Below are positions 30,131 to 40,310 of a stretch of 64,000 nt of DNA, in pieces. Positions within the stretch are counted from its first letter, which is position 1. Each line of letters begins with the position of its first letter. Source of the stretch: Desulfobulbus sp. (lineage in GTDB: Bacteria; Desulfobacterota; Desulfobulbia; Desulfobulbales; Desulfobulbaceae); assembly GCA_003604995.1 (NCBI GenBank), contig QZJD01000069.1:20302-84301 (forward strand). Reading direction: 5' to 3'. The position numbers and the translations under genes are program-made. The notes below the pieces were generated by a model, which ran no database searches, had not been told where the DNA came from, and worked only from the letters and a program-made list of their open reading frames with translations.

Positions 30131-31366
30131 TCAGTTGACCCTGATTTCCGTCATCATCCCGCCGAAGGGCTCCGTATTGTTGCTCAGATAATTCAGGTTG
30201 GTGGTATACAGAAAATACTTCGTGCCCGCTGCCGCATCGACGGGAATTTCAATAATCGCATCCACCGACTCGCCGCCGCCCAAGGTGACCGAATTGGTTT
30301 TGTAATACAGATCCTTGCCATCCGGTCCCCGGAGCAGCTTGGCATTCATGCCCACCACGGTCATGTCCACGCCCAGGGTGGCCAGGGTATAGAACCGGGT
30401 CACATTCAGGTTGGAGATACGAAGCAGCACCCGTTCGCCGGGCGCCGCTTCAATGAGGGAACTTTCTTTCTGAGAGGCCTTGCCACCGTTCACGTTGCCG
30501 GCCGGCGGCGGCAGAGCCGCCGGGTTGACCGTGTCCGGATAGCCCCGACCGTTCAACATGGGATAGTCGTCCTCCATCAGGGCGAAGGGCAGCGGCTGCA
30601 CCGTAAGGCTGGCATTGTGAAAAGCGGAATCCATGGAGCCGATCTGAATCGGATAGTCTTTGTCATAGCCGGTGGAGCCGTCGCCGTCGTTGTAGGCGAA
30701 CTTCGTATAGTCGCGGCCGCCGTAGGTGTAGGTGGTTCCGTCCTGGACCGGCCGCACATAGAGGTTGCCGAGCATGCCCATCTGCATGTGCTCGGTGGCC
30801 TCCACATGACAATGATACATATAGGTGCCCGGATCATTGATCTTGTAGTAATAGGTCAGGCTGGACCCCATGTTGATCGAAATCGAGGCGTCCGGCACCC
30901 CGTCAAAGATCGGCGCCGCCTCGGGAAAGCCGTGGTAGTGCACGGAATGGGGGTCAAAGAGATCCGGCCGCATCATCATCCCGACGTTGGTCAGGGTCAG
31001 ATAGAATTCGTCCCCCTCGTCGAGCATGATGGGCGGCGCGGGAAAACTGGCGCCCAGCATGCCCTCCATCATGACGTCATCGCCGGTATCCGGCGGCACC
31101 GGCTTGGTCACCAGGCCGGTGAGGTCGGAAAAACCGAAAATATACTGGGTTGCGCCATCCGCCATGGTGATGAACCCGTCTCCGGCCCCCAGATGCATGC
31201 ATTTGGTGTTCGGCGGCTGGACCTCGCCAGCGTCCCAGGTCGCGGAGCCATTGGTGTCGCCCGGGCATTGCACGTTAATTGCGGCATACCCGGGGAGCGG
31301 CGCCAGCATGGCGAGGAAACCACCCAGAGTTGCCCCCATCAATGAATATCTGCGCTTAGTGGTCAT
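30131..31366 (-). CDS. multicopper oxidase-domain protein (T1-type motifs)
   Basis: DPHSVHYHG and YMYHCHVEATEHMQMGM motifs; signal peptide. Confidence 0.8.
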   Translation of the reverse strand: MTTKRRYSLMGATLGGFLAMLAPLPGYAAINVQCPGDTNGSATWDAGEVQPPNTKCMHLGAGDGFITMADGATQYIFGFSDLTGLVTKPVPPDTGDDVMMEGMLGASFPAPPIMLDEGDEFYLTLTNVGMMMRPDLFDPHSVHYHGFPEAAPIFDGVPDASISINMGSSLTYYYKINDPGTYMYHCHVEATEHMQMGMLGNLYVRPVQDGTTYTYGGRDYTKFAYNDGDGSTGYDKDYPIQIGSMDSAFHNASLTVQPLPFALMEDDYPMLNGRGYPDTVNPAALPPPAGNVNGGKASQKESSLIEAAPGERVLLRISNLNVTRFYTLATLGVDMTVVGMNAKLLRGPDGKDLYYKTNSVTLGGGESVDAIIEIPVDAAAGTKYFLYTTNLNYLSNNTEPFGGMMTEIRVN

Positions 31367-34300
31367 ATATCACTCCTCTTCTCCTCATCCCGTCCTTTTT
31401 GGAACTTGGGCATAATGATAAAGCAGAACACCAAGGCCAGGCCGATCAGAATAAGGCCGGCCAGCGAATAGCCGAGCGCGCTACCGCCCGATCCCTTCTG
31501 TCCCCGCTTGCGGTTTTCCAGGGCGTTTTCTTCGGATTCTTCCGAATCAGTCAGGGACAGGGGAGCCCGTTCCGAACGGACCGGAGAAAGCGATGCATCG
31601 CCCGGGCCCGGATCGGGCGAGGACTGCGGGACCATCTGCTCCGCCGGCAACGGCAGCGGCACGATAGCCGCCCGATCCATCCCTTCAGCCGCCGGCGACG
31701 GAAGTACCGCCCCGGCCGGGGCCGGCCCGCGCCCTGTTTCCCTGCCGGCTCCAGCGGGAGCAGCGGAAGGCTTCGGCCCGGAGACAACCCCCTCCGCCAG
31801 CCCGGTAAGGTTTTCCTTCACCGTGGCGAGCACGGCATCGATTCCTCCGGCGATCACTTCCGCCGGGACCGTGCCCGGGCCTTGCGGAGTCGAGCCGGCC
31901 GAAGCGGTATTGGTCATCGGTCCTGCGTCGGTCAGCAGGCCGGTGGTTCCCTTGGCCCCATCGGAGGTCAGCAGAGCGGGCGCGGCCATAATGACCGCGC
32001 CCTGGACTTCGTCGGCCCCGATATCCGAGGGATTCGCGTCATAGGGCCGGGGCCCGCCGTCGAAATCGACGGTGAGTTCCGGAAAGGTGGCCAGCAGAGC
32101 ATCCGTCCCCGTATTCCATGCCTGGGCCTGACCAATATGGTAATTGCCGGCCGAAGCGGACAAGGGGGTGAAACGGATGTTGATGGCGTTGCCGCCTTCA
32201 TCCACGATGGTGGTGGATTCGACCTCGTTGAAATAAGGACTCAGGAATCCCGGGGAGACCGAACTGTTGGTCGCATCCGCACCACCCAGGGTATAATCGA
32301 AGCCGGTGGCCGGGTTGGTAAGGCTGGTCAGGATGCAGTAATCGGGATTCAGATGGGGATCCGTCGAAGCGACCGAGCCCATGACGTGGATGTCCCAGTA
32401 CTGGCCGGCCGGGTTGGGCGCCAGCCCGCCGGCGCCTGCGTTCAGCGTGGCGTCGTTGTACCAGGAACGGTTCTGCCAGACGATATTGTTCACCAGCAGC
32501 GGGTCGGAATAGCCCGGCTGGGCTAGCCCGAACAGCCCTTGCAGGATGGCGCTGTGCACTCCGGCGGCAATGCCCGCCGGCTGCGGCGTGGAATTGGCCT
32601 GTCCGGCCTGGAAGGCCAGAGCACTGGTCGCGGTGCTGTCATTGCGGGCTATGGTGTTGTTGACAATATTGGCCCTGGCGACATCCTGGAGCGAGATCCC
32701 TGCCCCGGAATTGCCGGCCACATTGTTGACGATCATGTTGTTGAAAATGTTCAGCCGGTACCAGGAGGTATCGTCAGCGGGCGAGTCGGCCACATCCTGG
32801 CCGTTCACCGCAAATGCGCGGATGCCGCCGCCGTTGCCGGAACCGGTCATGTTGCCCTGGATCAGGTTCCCGTCGATGGTCACCGATCCGGAACCAGTTC
32901 CGCCGGCCGTGTCGCCGCCGATGTATATACCCGCACCGTCGCCGGCCAGCGCGAGGAGCGCCCCGTAAAAGATCTCGTTGAACAGGATCCGGTTTTTGCG
33001 GATGACATTGTTGCCGAGACTCAGGCCGCGGTGCTGGATGCCGCCGCCGTTATAGCGACCGAAGTTACCGAAGATGATGTTCTCCTCGACCAGATAACCG
33101 TCGGACCCTTCATTGAGGGCCATACCGCCGCCACCCTGGATACCGCCGTTGCGGTGGATCTTGTTGTGCCGGATGATGATCCCGTCGTTCCCCGGATCAA
33201 AGCCGAGTCCCGCCAGGCCAAGTTCCGGCGCGCCGATGACGATGCCGCCGGCATAGGTGCCCTGGTTGCCGGTGATGTTGTTGTTGCTGATCACCAGACC
33301 CAGGGCGCCGCTGAAGGCAAAGATCGCGCCGCCGGCCTTGGAGCCGGAGATGGTGAAGCCGTCAATGGCCGCCTGGCCTGGCACGGTGAAGGGATTGCCC
33401 GGATTGAAGTCCTGGCCGTTGGGGAAGGGGGTCTCGCCCACCACGAAAATGCCGGGCGCCTCGCCAGCCGAGAACGGGGTCCTGAGGTTATATTCAGTGA
33501 TGATCTGGCCGGACGGATCAAGGGTTTCCACCCGGTCGTGCCAGAGGTCCAGACGATCCAGGGGGACCGGATTGCCGTTGATGAACGTGCCGACGCCGGC
33601 GCCCTGCAGACGGACCGGCTTGTCCATGATCACGTTCTCGTTGAAGCCGCCGGTGCCTACCAGGATGATGTCGCCCGCCGCTGCCGCGTCAACAGCGGCC
33701 TGAATGGAGCCGCCGACCGCAACGGTGTGCACGGTGAGACCGCTGCAATCCAGTATGTTCAGGGTCACGCCGATCTCAGAGGTCAGGCCGTTGTCCCTGG
33801 TCACCAGGACCCGGCCCGTGGCGCTCCCATCAGGCACGTTGACCTGGATCTGGGTATTGGTCCAGGAAGCCACGGGCAGATCAACCCCGTCCAGGGTGAC
33901 CCTGCCGGTGCCTTGAACAGCGCCGAAACCGACATCCCGGGTGATGGTGGGCTGGGTGCTCAGATTCGGATACAGCGGGTTGCGGATGATTATCGTCCCG
34001 CCCGGAGGGGTATTGATGGTGAGCACCGCGGGCAGAACGTTCGTATCGGTGCAGACCAGGGGACCTGCCTGCGAATCGGTTGCCGTGGCATAAATAACCG
34101 GGGTGCCGTTGGCCGGGCCGGTGTCCAGCCGCACGTCGTTGGCGACAAAGGCGGCCACCGGCACGATGGGCGTATCCAGGTAGCTGGTCGCCCCCGGCAT
34201 ATAATTGAAGGTCCAGGACGTCACCGCGTAGTCGGGATCATGGAACGAATCGGGAGTTACGCCGTCGGCCTGGTAAGGGTCGTTCAGGATCAGGGTGATC

Positions 34301-37194
34301 ATGTTCGGCGATATCCCGGTGGGCGACGGGACGTTGACCGTGTAGGTTGAAGGCAGCATGGTGTTGTAGCTGCCGAACTCGTCGGTGTAGATCCGGGTCA
34401 GCTCGTTCCCCTTCCAGTCCCTGAAGGAGACGGGTATCCAGGGCGCCGCCAGCTTTTCGCCGTACACCGGACTGGCCTGGTTGAACTCGGCGGCCAGGTC
34501 GTTGTTGACAAAGCCGACCGCCCGGGCCGCCTTGGGCACCTGGGTAAAGAGGAAGAAATCCGCCGCGGCGTTCTGGCCGGCGCTCAGGATAACCTGTTTG
34601 CGATCGCACAGGGGACGGGTCTGGCCGGCAAACGGCGCCGCGGTAACCCCGTCAAACGACAGGAAAGGCGGCACCAGGTGCGGGTCGCCCACGCAGACCG
34701 GCGGCAGCAGCAGCGGACTCGGGATGTAGGTGTCGCCGAAGTCCACGTTCTTGTCCTCCTCCTTGAGCAGTGTATAGCCCGGAGGCGGGACCGATTCGAC
34801 AATGTAGTAGCCGCTGGGCAGGCCCGCCGTCTCCGGACTGCCCGAAAAGATCCCGCCGGGGTGGTAGGAGTCGAAGGCATACCCGCCGTCAAAGACGCCG
34901 GGGCGGACCTGATTCCAGGTGCCGAAGTTGTCGGCGCACTCGTTGATCGCCCCGAGGCCGGGCAGGACCGGCAGGTCCTGGATACAGCCGCTGGGCTTGT
35001 TGTCGTCCCAGCTGTCCGTGGTGGTGATCTGGATGGCGTCGCCCGGATCAAAGGTTCCGGACAGGTTGTGATCCACATCCTCCGGCCCCTTGATCCCGGT
35101 ATATTCGGGATTCGGAGTGACCCCGTCGTCAAGGAACTGGTACATGGGCGCCCACTGGAACGGATAATTGTCCACATCCGCCGGATTCACGCCATCGACA
35201 TCATCGAGGTCGTCAATGATCCCGTCGCTGCCGGGCAGGCCGGTGGCGTTGACCACCATGTCCGCGTAGAGATTGACCTGCACCCTGGGGATGCCGGGCT
35301 CCCAGCCATCGCCCACCGCGTAGCGCGGATCATTCTCGGCGCGGGTCACCGCGTAAAAGATGATGCCGGAAATGCCGCCGTTTTCGCCCGGTCCGTAGCT
35401 GCTCTTGCCCCATTCGATCAGGTTGGTCTGGCCGAGGAAGAGGTGCATGGCCTGGGTGAGAACCGGGCCGGTCTCGGTGCGGTAATCCAGGGTGCCGTAC
35501 TCGTTAAAGGGATCGGCCGGATCCTGGGGTTGCGGATTCTTGTTGCCGTTGGCCGGCCAGTCGGGTCCCGGAATGGGGCCGCCGTAATCCACCGCCGTGG
35601 TCATGCCGGTGGCCTTGAAGCGGGCGAAGTCGACCTCCACCACCAGCCACTTGAAGAAGGGGAAGACCTCGTCAAACGGCACAAAGCCCTCCGTATCCGT
35701 GGGAAACGCCTGGTAGATGGTCCCGTCCCGGAAGCGGAGATTGACGTTCTGCTCCGCGATGCCCGGTTCACCCGGATCCCGGAAGCCGTCCTCGTCCGCA
35801 TCGTAGAACACCACATTTTCCAGGGAACCGAACCAGCGGAAGGTGAGGACGTCGCCCAGATCGACGGCTTCGCCCGTGCCGCCGGCGCCCGGGGGAACGG
35901 TCACGGTGTGAAAACCGAAAAGGGTATCCAGGTAGGTGTCCCAGGTCACCAGCTGATAGGTGCCGGGCGGGACGTTGGCAATGGTGAACGAGCCGTCGGC
36001 GTTGCAGCGCGCCGCATACTTGCCGGCCACGCCGCCCCCGTCTCCCGGCTGGACCAGCGGATCATTGAGACCGACCCAGCCGCTGGGGATGGTGATCCCC
36101 GGAAAATAGCCCTGGAGCATGGGCGGCCGGGAGAAATGGTTCGCCCGGAGGGTGCCGGTGATGGTCCCGGTCCCGGTGGGCGGGGTCTGATTCCACTCCA
36201 GGGTGGTGAAGGTCTGGCCCTTGAAAGTGGAAGTGGCCGGGCTTTCCTTGACGAATCCGTAAAAGACGTGGTTGAAGCCCGTGCCGAAACCTTCCACAAA
36301 GCGGCTGGGCTCGTTGGCCTTGACCCAGGCATCCACGGTGGGGGTCCCCTCGATGGTGGAGGTCAGGGACCAGTTCATCGCCGCGCCGTCGTCGTCAAAG
36401 CCGGGCGGCACGACCCGGACCCCGTACTTGCCCGGGACCAGATACTTGATCATCGCCTCGCCGACCCGAAGGTTGTAGGGATTTTCCATGCCGCCCGCGT
36501 CGAACTGCTCCTGGGTCAGGGTGGTGATGACCCCGCTGCCGGTCATGGTCACGATCGGGTTGCCGTCGCCGTCAAGAACCGCCTGGCCGGTGATCGGATC
36601 GAACTGATACTGGGTGCCCAGCGGATTGCCGAAGGCATCCTGCATGACCTGACCGGCGGCGTCTGAGATCAGAATCGTCGCGCCGCCGAGTCCCTGTTCC
36701 TGCGGATCAGGGACATTGTTGATCGGGTTGTGATCGACAAAGGCATAGAGGGAGATCTGCGCCGTGGGCAGGGGCAGCGGATTCACCGTGACGGTGACGC
36801 TGCCCGCCCCCGGCTCCACCACTGCGCCGCTGATGGAGTAGCCGTCGGCAGGCAGCACGGAGACGAAATAGCGCTTGGCCGGATCCAGCGGGCTGCCGTT
36901 GGCATCCACGGTAATATCAGCGCTGTTGGTGCCCGTCCCTTCCGCCACCACCGGGGCATGGCTGTTGTGGATGTCGGTGCCGATGCTGACCCGGACCGGC
37001 ACCCCGGGCACGGTGACGTTGGTGTTGTCCTCCTCCAGCAGCCAGCGGAAGTCGCCCACCGTCCCGGCATCGGAGCCCACCACGTTAACGACGAATGCCC
37101 TGGCCTGTCCGGCAAACAGCATGCCCACGGCCAGTACGATACAAAGAATGGCCCTGGATCTGTTTTGCCTGTCCGTCAGTTGCTCTTTCTTCAT
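31363..37194 (-). CDS. giant secreted/surface protein: SdrD-like B repeats, right-handed beta-helix region, C-terminal TM anchor
   Basis: About 1944 aa; SdrD-like YYIVESVPPPGYTLLKEEDKNVDFGDTY; IPT/TIG-like; parallel beta-helix (GSIQAAVDAAAAGDIILVGTGGFNENV, IISNNNITGN..); Pro/Ala-rich stalk and TM GLILIGLALVFCFIIMPKF plus charged tail; start ATG 37194 after GGAGGAG. Confidence 0.85.
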   Translation of the reverse strand: MKKEQLTDRQNRSRAILCIVLAVGMLFAGQARAFVVNVVGSDAGTVGDFRWLLEEDNTNVTVPGVPVRVSIGTDIHNSHAPVVAEGTGTNSADITVDANGSPLDPAKRYFVSVLPADGYSISGAVVEPGAGSVTVTVNPLPLPTAQISLYAFVDHNPINNVPDPQEQGLGGATILISDAAGQVMQDAFGNPLGTQYQFDPITGQAVLDGDGNPIVTMTGSGVITTLTQEQFDAGGMENPYNLRVGEAMIKYLVPGKYGVRVVPPGFDDDGAAMNWSLTSTIEGTPTVDAWVKANEPSRFVEGFGTGFNHVFYGFVKESPATSTFKGQTFTTLEWNQTPPTGTGTITGTLRANHFSRPPMLQGYFPGITIPSGWVGLNDPLVQPGDGGGVAGKYAARCNADGSFTIANVPPGTYQLVTWDTYLDTLFGFHTVTVPPGAGGTGEAVDLGDVLTFRWFGSLENVVFYDADEDGFRDPGEPGIAEQNVNLRFRDGTIYQAFPTDTEGFVPFDEVFPFFKWLVVEVDFARFKATGMTTAVDYGGPIPGPDWPANGNKNPQPQDPADPFNEYGTLDYRTETGPVLTQAMHLFLGQTNLIEWGKSSYGPGENGGISGIIFYAVTRAENDPRYAVGDGWEPGIPRVQVNLYADMVVNATGLPGSDGIIDDLDDVDGVNPADVDNYPFQWAPMYQFLDDGVTPNPEYTGIKGPEDVDHNLSGTFDPGDAIQITTTDSWDDNKPSGCIQDLPVLPGLGAINECADNFGTWNQVRPGVFDGGYAFDSYHPGGIFSGSPETAGLPSGYYIVESVPPPGYTLLKEEDKNVDFGDTYIPSPLLLPPVCVGDPHLVPPFLSFDGVTAAPFAGQTRPLCDRKQVILSAGQNAAADFFLFTQVPKAARAVGFVNNDLAAEFNQASPVYGEKLAAPWIPVSFRDWKGNELTRIYTDEFGSYNTMLPSTYTVNVPSPTGISPNMITLILNDPYQADGVTPDSFHDPDYAVTSWTFNYMPGATSYLDTPIVPVAAFVANDVRLDTGPANGTPVIYATATDSQAGPLVCTDTNVLPAVLTINTPPGGTIIIRNPLYPNLSTQPTITRDVGFGAVQGTGRVTLDGVDLPVASWTNTQIQVNVPDGSATGRVLVTRDNGLTSEIGVTLNILDCSGLTVHTVAVGGSIQAAVDAAAAGDIILVGTGGFNENVIMDKPVRLQGAGVGTFINGNPVPLDRLDLWHDRVETLDPSGQIITEYNLRTPFSAGEAPGIFVVGETPFPNGQDFNPGNPFTVPGQAAIDGFTISGSKAGGAIFAFSGALGLVISNNNITGNQGTYAGGIVIGAPELGLAGLGFDPGNDGIIIRHNKIHRNGGIQGGGGMALNEGSDGYLVEENIIFGNFGRYNGGGIQHRGLSLGNNVIRKNRILFNEIFYGALLALAGDGAGIYIGGDTAGGTGSGSVTIDGNLIQGNMTGSGNGGGIRAFAVNGQDVADSPADDTSWYRLNIFNNMIVNNVAGNSGAGISLQDVARANIVNNTIARNDSTATSALAFQAGQANSTPQPAGIAAGVHSAILQGLFGLAQPGYSDPLLVNNIVWQNRSWYNDATLNAGAGGLAPNPAGQYWDIHVMGSVASTDPHLNPDYCILTSLTNPATGFDYTLGGADATNSSVSPGFLSPYFNEVESTTIVDEGGNAINIRFTPLSASAGNYHIGQAQAWNTGTDALLATFPELTVDFDGGPRPYDANPSDIGADEVQGAVIMAAPALLTSDGAKGTTGLLTDAGPMTNTASAGSTPQGPGTVPAEVIAGGIDAVLATVKENLTGLAEGVVSGPKPSAAPAGAGRETGRGPAPAGAVLPSPAAEGMDRAAIVPLPLPAEQMVPQSSPDPGPGDASLSPVRSERAPLSLTDSEESEENALENRKRGQKGSGGSALGYSLAGLILIGLALVFCFIIMPKFQKGRDEEKRSDI

Positions 37195-37275
37195 AACTCT
37201 CCTCCACATATCCTTGTATTCCGAGAATACACGTAACAACGCGATGAGATCGCCGGGCAGAACGTCTGCCGGGAG

Positions 37276-37566
37276 CTATTCTCCCTTCCGGTACAAATGG
37301 TCGATTTGCGGCGGTTCCGTGAGGATGGTTTCGAGGCCGAGCAGCGCCGCGAACAGCTTGGACTTGAGAAGACCATCCAGCTCCTCACTGCTCCGCCACT
37401 CCTGCACGTTATAGAAAACGTTCTTGTCCTCCATGTCCTGGTAGCAGTTCACCCCGACGCAGCCTTTGCACTGCCGAACCTGGTCGGCAATTCCCCTGAT
37501 CGTCTGGGCGATTTCCAGACGCTTGTCCTCCCGCCCTTTCAACTTCACCGTGGTGATAATCATCAT
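37276..37566 (-). CDS. antibiotic biosynthesis monooxygenase (ABM)-like protein
   Basis: MIITTVKLKGREDKRLEIAQTIRGIADQVRQCKGCVGVNCYQDMEDKNVFYNVQEWRSSEELDGLLKS. Confidence 0.75.
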   Translation of the reverse strand: MMIITTVKLKGREDKRLEIAQTIRGIADQVRQCKGCVGVNCYQDMEDKNVFYNVQEWRSSEELDGLLKSKLFAALLGLETILTEPPQIDHLYRKGE

Positions 37567-37723
37567 GACCTCGCTAAACGGAAAAAAACCCGCCTTTCCC
37601 CCTGCGGCTTCCCCAGGTTCTACGGCTTCCCGGCCTGAGCCGAATTCCTTTCTTTCCCCCCGGTCAAGATCGTACGAGTCGCCTCGTCCCGCATGATCGT
37701 TCACAAACCACTCTTTGATACAA

Positions 37724-37739
37724 TACAATATTCATGCCA
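37724..37739 (-). promoter_or_regulatory. putative sigma-54 promoter for the ABM/giant-protein/MCO run
   Basis: Minus strand TGGCAT-GAATA-TTGTA versus TGGCAC-N5-TTGCW. Confidence 0.6.
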
Positions 37740-37835
37740 CAATGAAGGATGAGCGAAACGAGACGCAACCTGTTGCCTGGTGCCGGTCCACAAAAAAAAT
37801 AACAGGCATGGCCGACTGGAAAATGAAACGGAAAA

Positions 37836-37870
37836 GGTCATATTTGACCTATTGGTCGCATAGGACCAAT
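37836..37870. promoter_or_regulatory. two adjacent palindromes, candidate enhancer site for the neighbouring activator
   Basis: GGTCA-TATT-TGACC (37836-37849) and ATTGGTC-GCATAG-GACCAAT (37851-37870), about 100 bp upstream of the sigma-54 candidate. Confidence 0.6.
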
Positions 37871-38017
37871 AATCACTCTCAGGCGAGCGCGAGAAAACTA
37901 CGCTGAACGGCGGTGTAGATTTTGTCGGCAAGAAAAAAGAGGGGTCGCCGCCGAGAGCCCTGGACCTTGTTGAAATTCCGACGGCGGACGCGCAGGGGCT
38001 TGGCTTGTAGGGGACCA

Positions 38018-39874
38018 TCAGGGTTTGCGGATACCGAGCTTTTTCATCCTCGCCCGTAAGGTACTCCGGTCGATATCCAGAATCTCGGCGGCGCTGTTCT
38101 TGCCGCTCACCTTCCAGCCGGTCTTTTCCAGGACCTTGAGGATGTAGTCGCGCTCCATGGCGCTCAAGGGTTTGAGCTGGTGACTGTTTTCTTCCGGCCC
38201 ATTGATCTTCAGGCCGTCAGGCAGCCGGAGTCTCGGCCCGGTGGTGCTGATCACCGCCCGCTCGATGACATTTTCCAGCTCCCGGACATTGCCGGGCCAG
38301 GAATAGCGCTTTAGGGCGGTCATCACCGCTACGGAAACCGTGGGGACGGTTTTACCGTGCTTCCTGGCAAACAGGGCAACGAAATGATCGACCAGCAAGG
38401 GGATATCCTCGACCCGGTCGCGCAGCGGCGGCACGGTCAGCGGGAATACGTTGAGCCGGAACCAGAGGTCCCGGCGGAACCGTCCCAGCCGGACGTCTTC
38501 CTCCAGGTCCCGGTTGGTTGCGGCAATCACCCGGACATCCACCTTGATCGTCCGGCTGCTGCCCAGCCGCTCAAATTCCCCTTCCTGCAAGACCCTGAGC
38601 AACTTGCCCTGCAGCTCCAAGGGCAATTCCCCTATTTCGTCCAGAAACAGGGTTGTGCCGTCCGCCACCTCGAAACGGCCGGCATGTCGCTTATCCGCAC
38701 CGGTGAATGCCCCCCTCTCATAGCCGAACAGCTCACTCTCGATGAGGTTGGCCGGCAGAGCGGCGCAGTTCACCTTGACCAGGGGGCGCTTGGCCCGGCG
38801 GCTGGCGTTGTGAATCGCCCTGGCCACCAGCTCCTTGCCCGTCCCCGTCTCGCCCAGAATCAAGGCCAGGGTATCCGTGGCCGCGATCTGCTCCACCTTG
38901 AACAGGACATACTGCAGTGCATTGCTCTGTCCGATGATATTGCGAAAGTTATGTTCCAGGTTGATTTCTTCCCGCAGGTAGGCGGATTCCTCCTCAAGCT
39001 TCTTCTCCAGTCCACTGATCTCGACCAGGGCCCGGCGCAACTCCTCCTCCGTTTCCTTGCGCCGGGTTATGTCGCGATTGCTGGCGCGGAAGCCCACAAG
39101 CTTTTCTCCCTCCACCGCGGCCGGCTGGCAGGCGTGCTCGATCCAACGGACCGAACCGTCCCGGTGCACGATGCGGAACTGAATTTCCTGGGGAGCAGCC
39201 TTTGCCTCGGACTCCCGATAATGCCGCTCCCAAATCTCCCGGTCTTCCGGCAGAACGATTTCATGGACCAGGTTGGGATTCTCCAGGAAGGCCCTGGGCG
39301 GGTAGCCGGTGATCCGTTCACATGAGGGCGACACATATAAGAAGGGGCCATCCGGATGCCGCCAGTATTCCCAGTCATAGGTGAAATCGGAAATGGCGCG
39401 GTAGAGCAGCTCGGTCTGGCGGATCTTTTCGTCTCTGATCACCCGGGCGCTGATGTCCTGGAGCAGGCCCAGGAAGCCGATGGTTCGGCCCTGGTCATCC
39501 TTCATCGCGGCCCCGACGACCTCGCCCGGAAACGAGGCGCCGTTTTTGCGTCGGTAGGTCACCTGAAGCGGCTCCGGGTTATCCTCGGTCTGCAGGCCCC
39601 TCCTCACCCGCCCCATCCTTTCGAATTCCTCCCAGCTGGGATACAGGATCTCGCTTTCCCGGCCGATCAGTTCCGCCTCCGTATAGCCGAAAATTTTCTC
39701 CATGGCGGGGTTGACCATGATGATCCGACGATCGTGATCAGTGAACACAACGCCCAGGGGCAGCGCCTTGAAGATGCTCCGGAACCAGACGGCGAACTGC
39801 TTGTGTTCCTGCAGATCCCTGCACAGTTCGCTGATTTTCCGTTCCAGATTCCGGATGGTCGATTGATCGGACAT
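38018..39874 (-). CDS. PAS-domain sigma-54-dependent Fis-family transcriptional activator
   Basis: Two PAS domains, [29 protein letters not shown]-terminal HTH. Confidence 0.92.
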   Translation of the reverse strand: MSDQSTIRNLERKISELCRDLQEHKQFAVWFRSIFKALPLGVVFTDHDRRIIMVNPAMEKIFGYTEAELIGRESEILYPSWEEFERMGRVRRGLQTEDNPEPLQVTYRRKNGASFPGEVVGAAMKDDQGRTIGFLGLLQDISARVIRDEKIRQTELLYRAISDFTYDWEYWRHPDGPFLYVSPSCERITGYPPRAFLENPNLVHEIVLPEDREIWERHYRESEAKAAPQEIQFRIVHRDGSVRWIEHACQPAAVEGEKLVGFRASNRDITRRKETEEELRRALVEISGLEKKLEEESAYLREEINLEHNFRNIIGQSNALQYVLFKVEQIAATDTLALILGETGTGKELVARAIHNASRRAKRPLVKVNCAALPANLIESELFGYERGAFTGADKRHAGRFEVADGTTLFLDEIGELPLELQGKLLRVLQEGEFERLGSSRTIKVDVRVIAATNRDLEEDVRLGRFRRDLWFRLNVFPLTVPPLRDRVEDIPLLVDHFVALFARKHGKTVPTVSVAVMTALKRYSWPGNVRELENVIERAVISTTGPRLRLPDGLKINGPEENSHQLKPLSAMERDYILKVLEKTGWKVSGKNSAAEILDIDRSTLRARMKKLGIRKP

Positions 39875-40310
39875 GGAATGCCTTGCGGTTGTTCTCTTGT
39901 GAACTCCTGAAGCGAATCGCGGCGTTTCCCAGGCTCACGCACGGGTGGAGCCGGGGGCTTCAGGGGAAAATCCCTGCCGATAATAATAGAGGACTCCGCC
40001 GCCGGAGTCAAACACAAGAATTACCGGCACCCCTCCCGGAAAAAAACGCGCCCGGGAGCGCCTCGCCAAATCCGAGCGTTTTGGGTTGAACAGGGAGTTC
40101 CTCTATGGTAAAGGATCTGCTGGTGAATAGAGATTCATCGTATTTCACATCTGGTACGTGCCGGTTTTCCACAGAAAACTTCTCTGACATCCCGCGCGGT
40201 TTCGGGGGCTTCGCTCCTGCTTCCCGCCGACCGCGCTGATGCCGGGAGTTGTCCACCAGGATATGCCCTTCCACCAGGGCGTTCCGATAAACCATTGAAC
40301 AGGGAGAATC

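Noticed and set aside
28775-31345. 856-aa plus-strand ORF opposite the MCO genes
   Set aside because: Antisense shadow of two well-supported MCO genes in GC-rich DNA; low-complexity His/Arg/Gly-rich translation with no domain signal.
32539-36666. 603-aa and 662-aa plus-strand ORFs opposite the giant protein
   Set aside because: Shadow ORFs from codon bias of the giant beta-helix gene; no signal peptide, RBS or recognisable motif.
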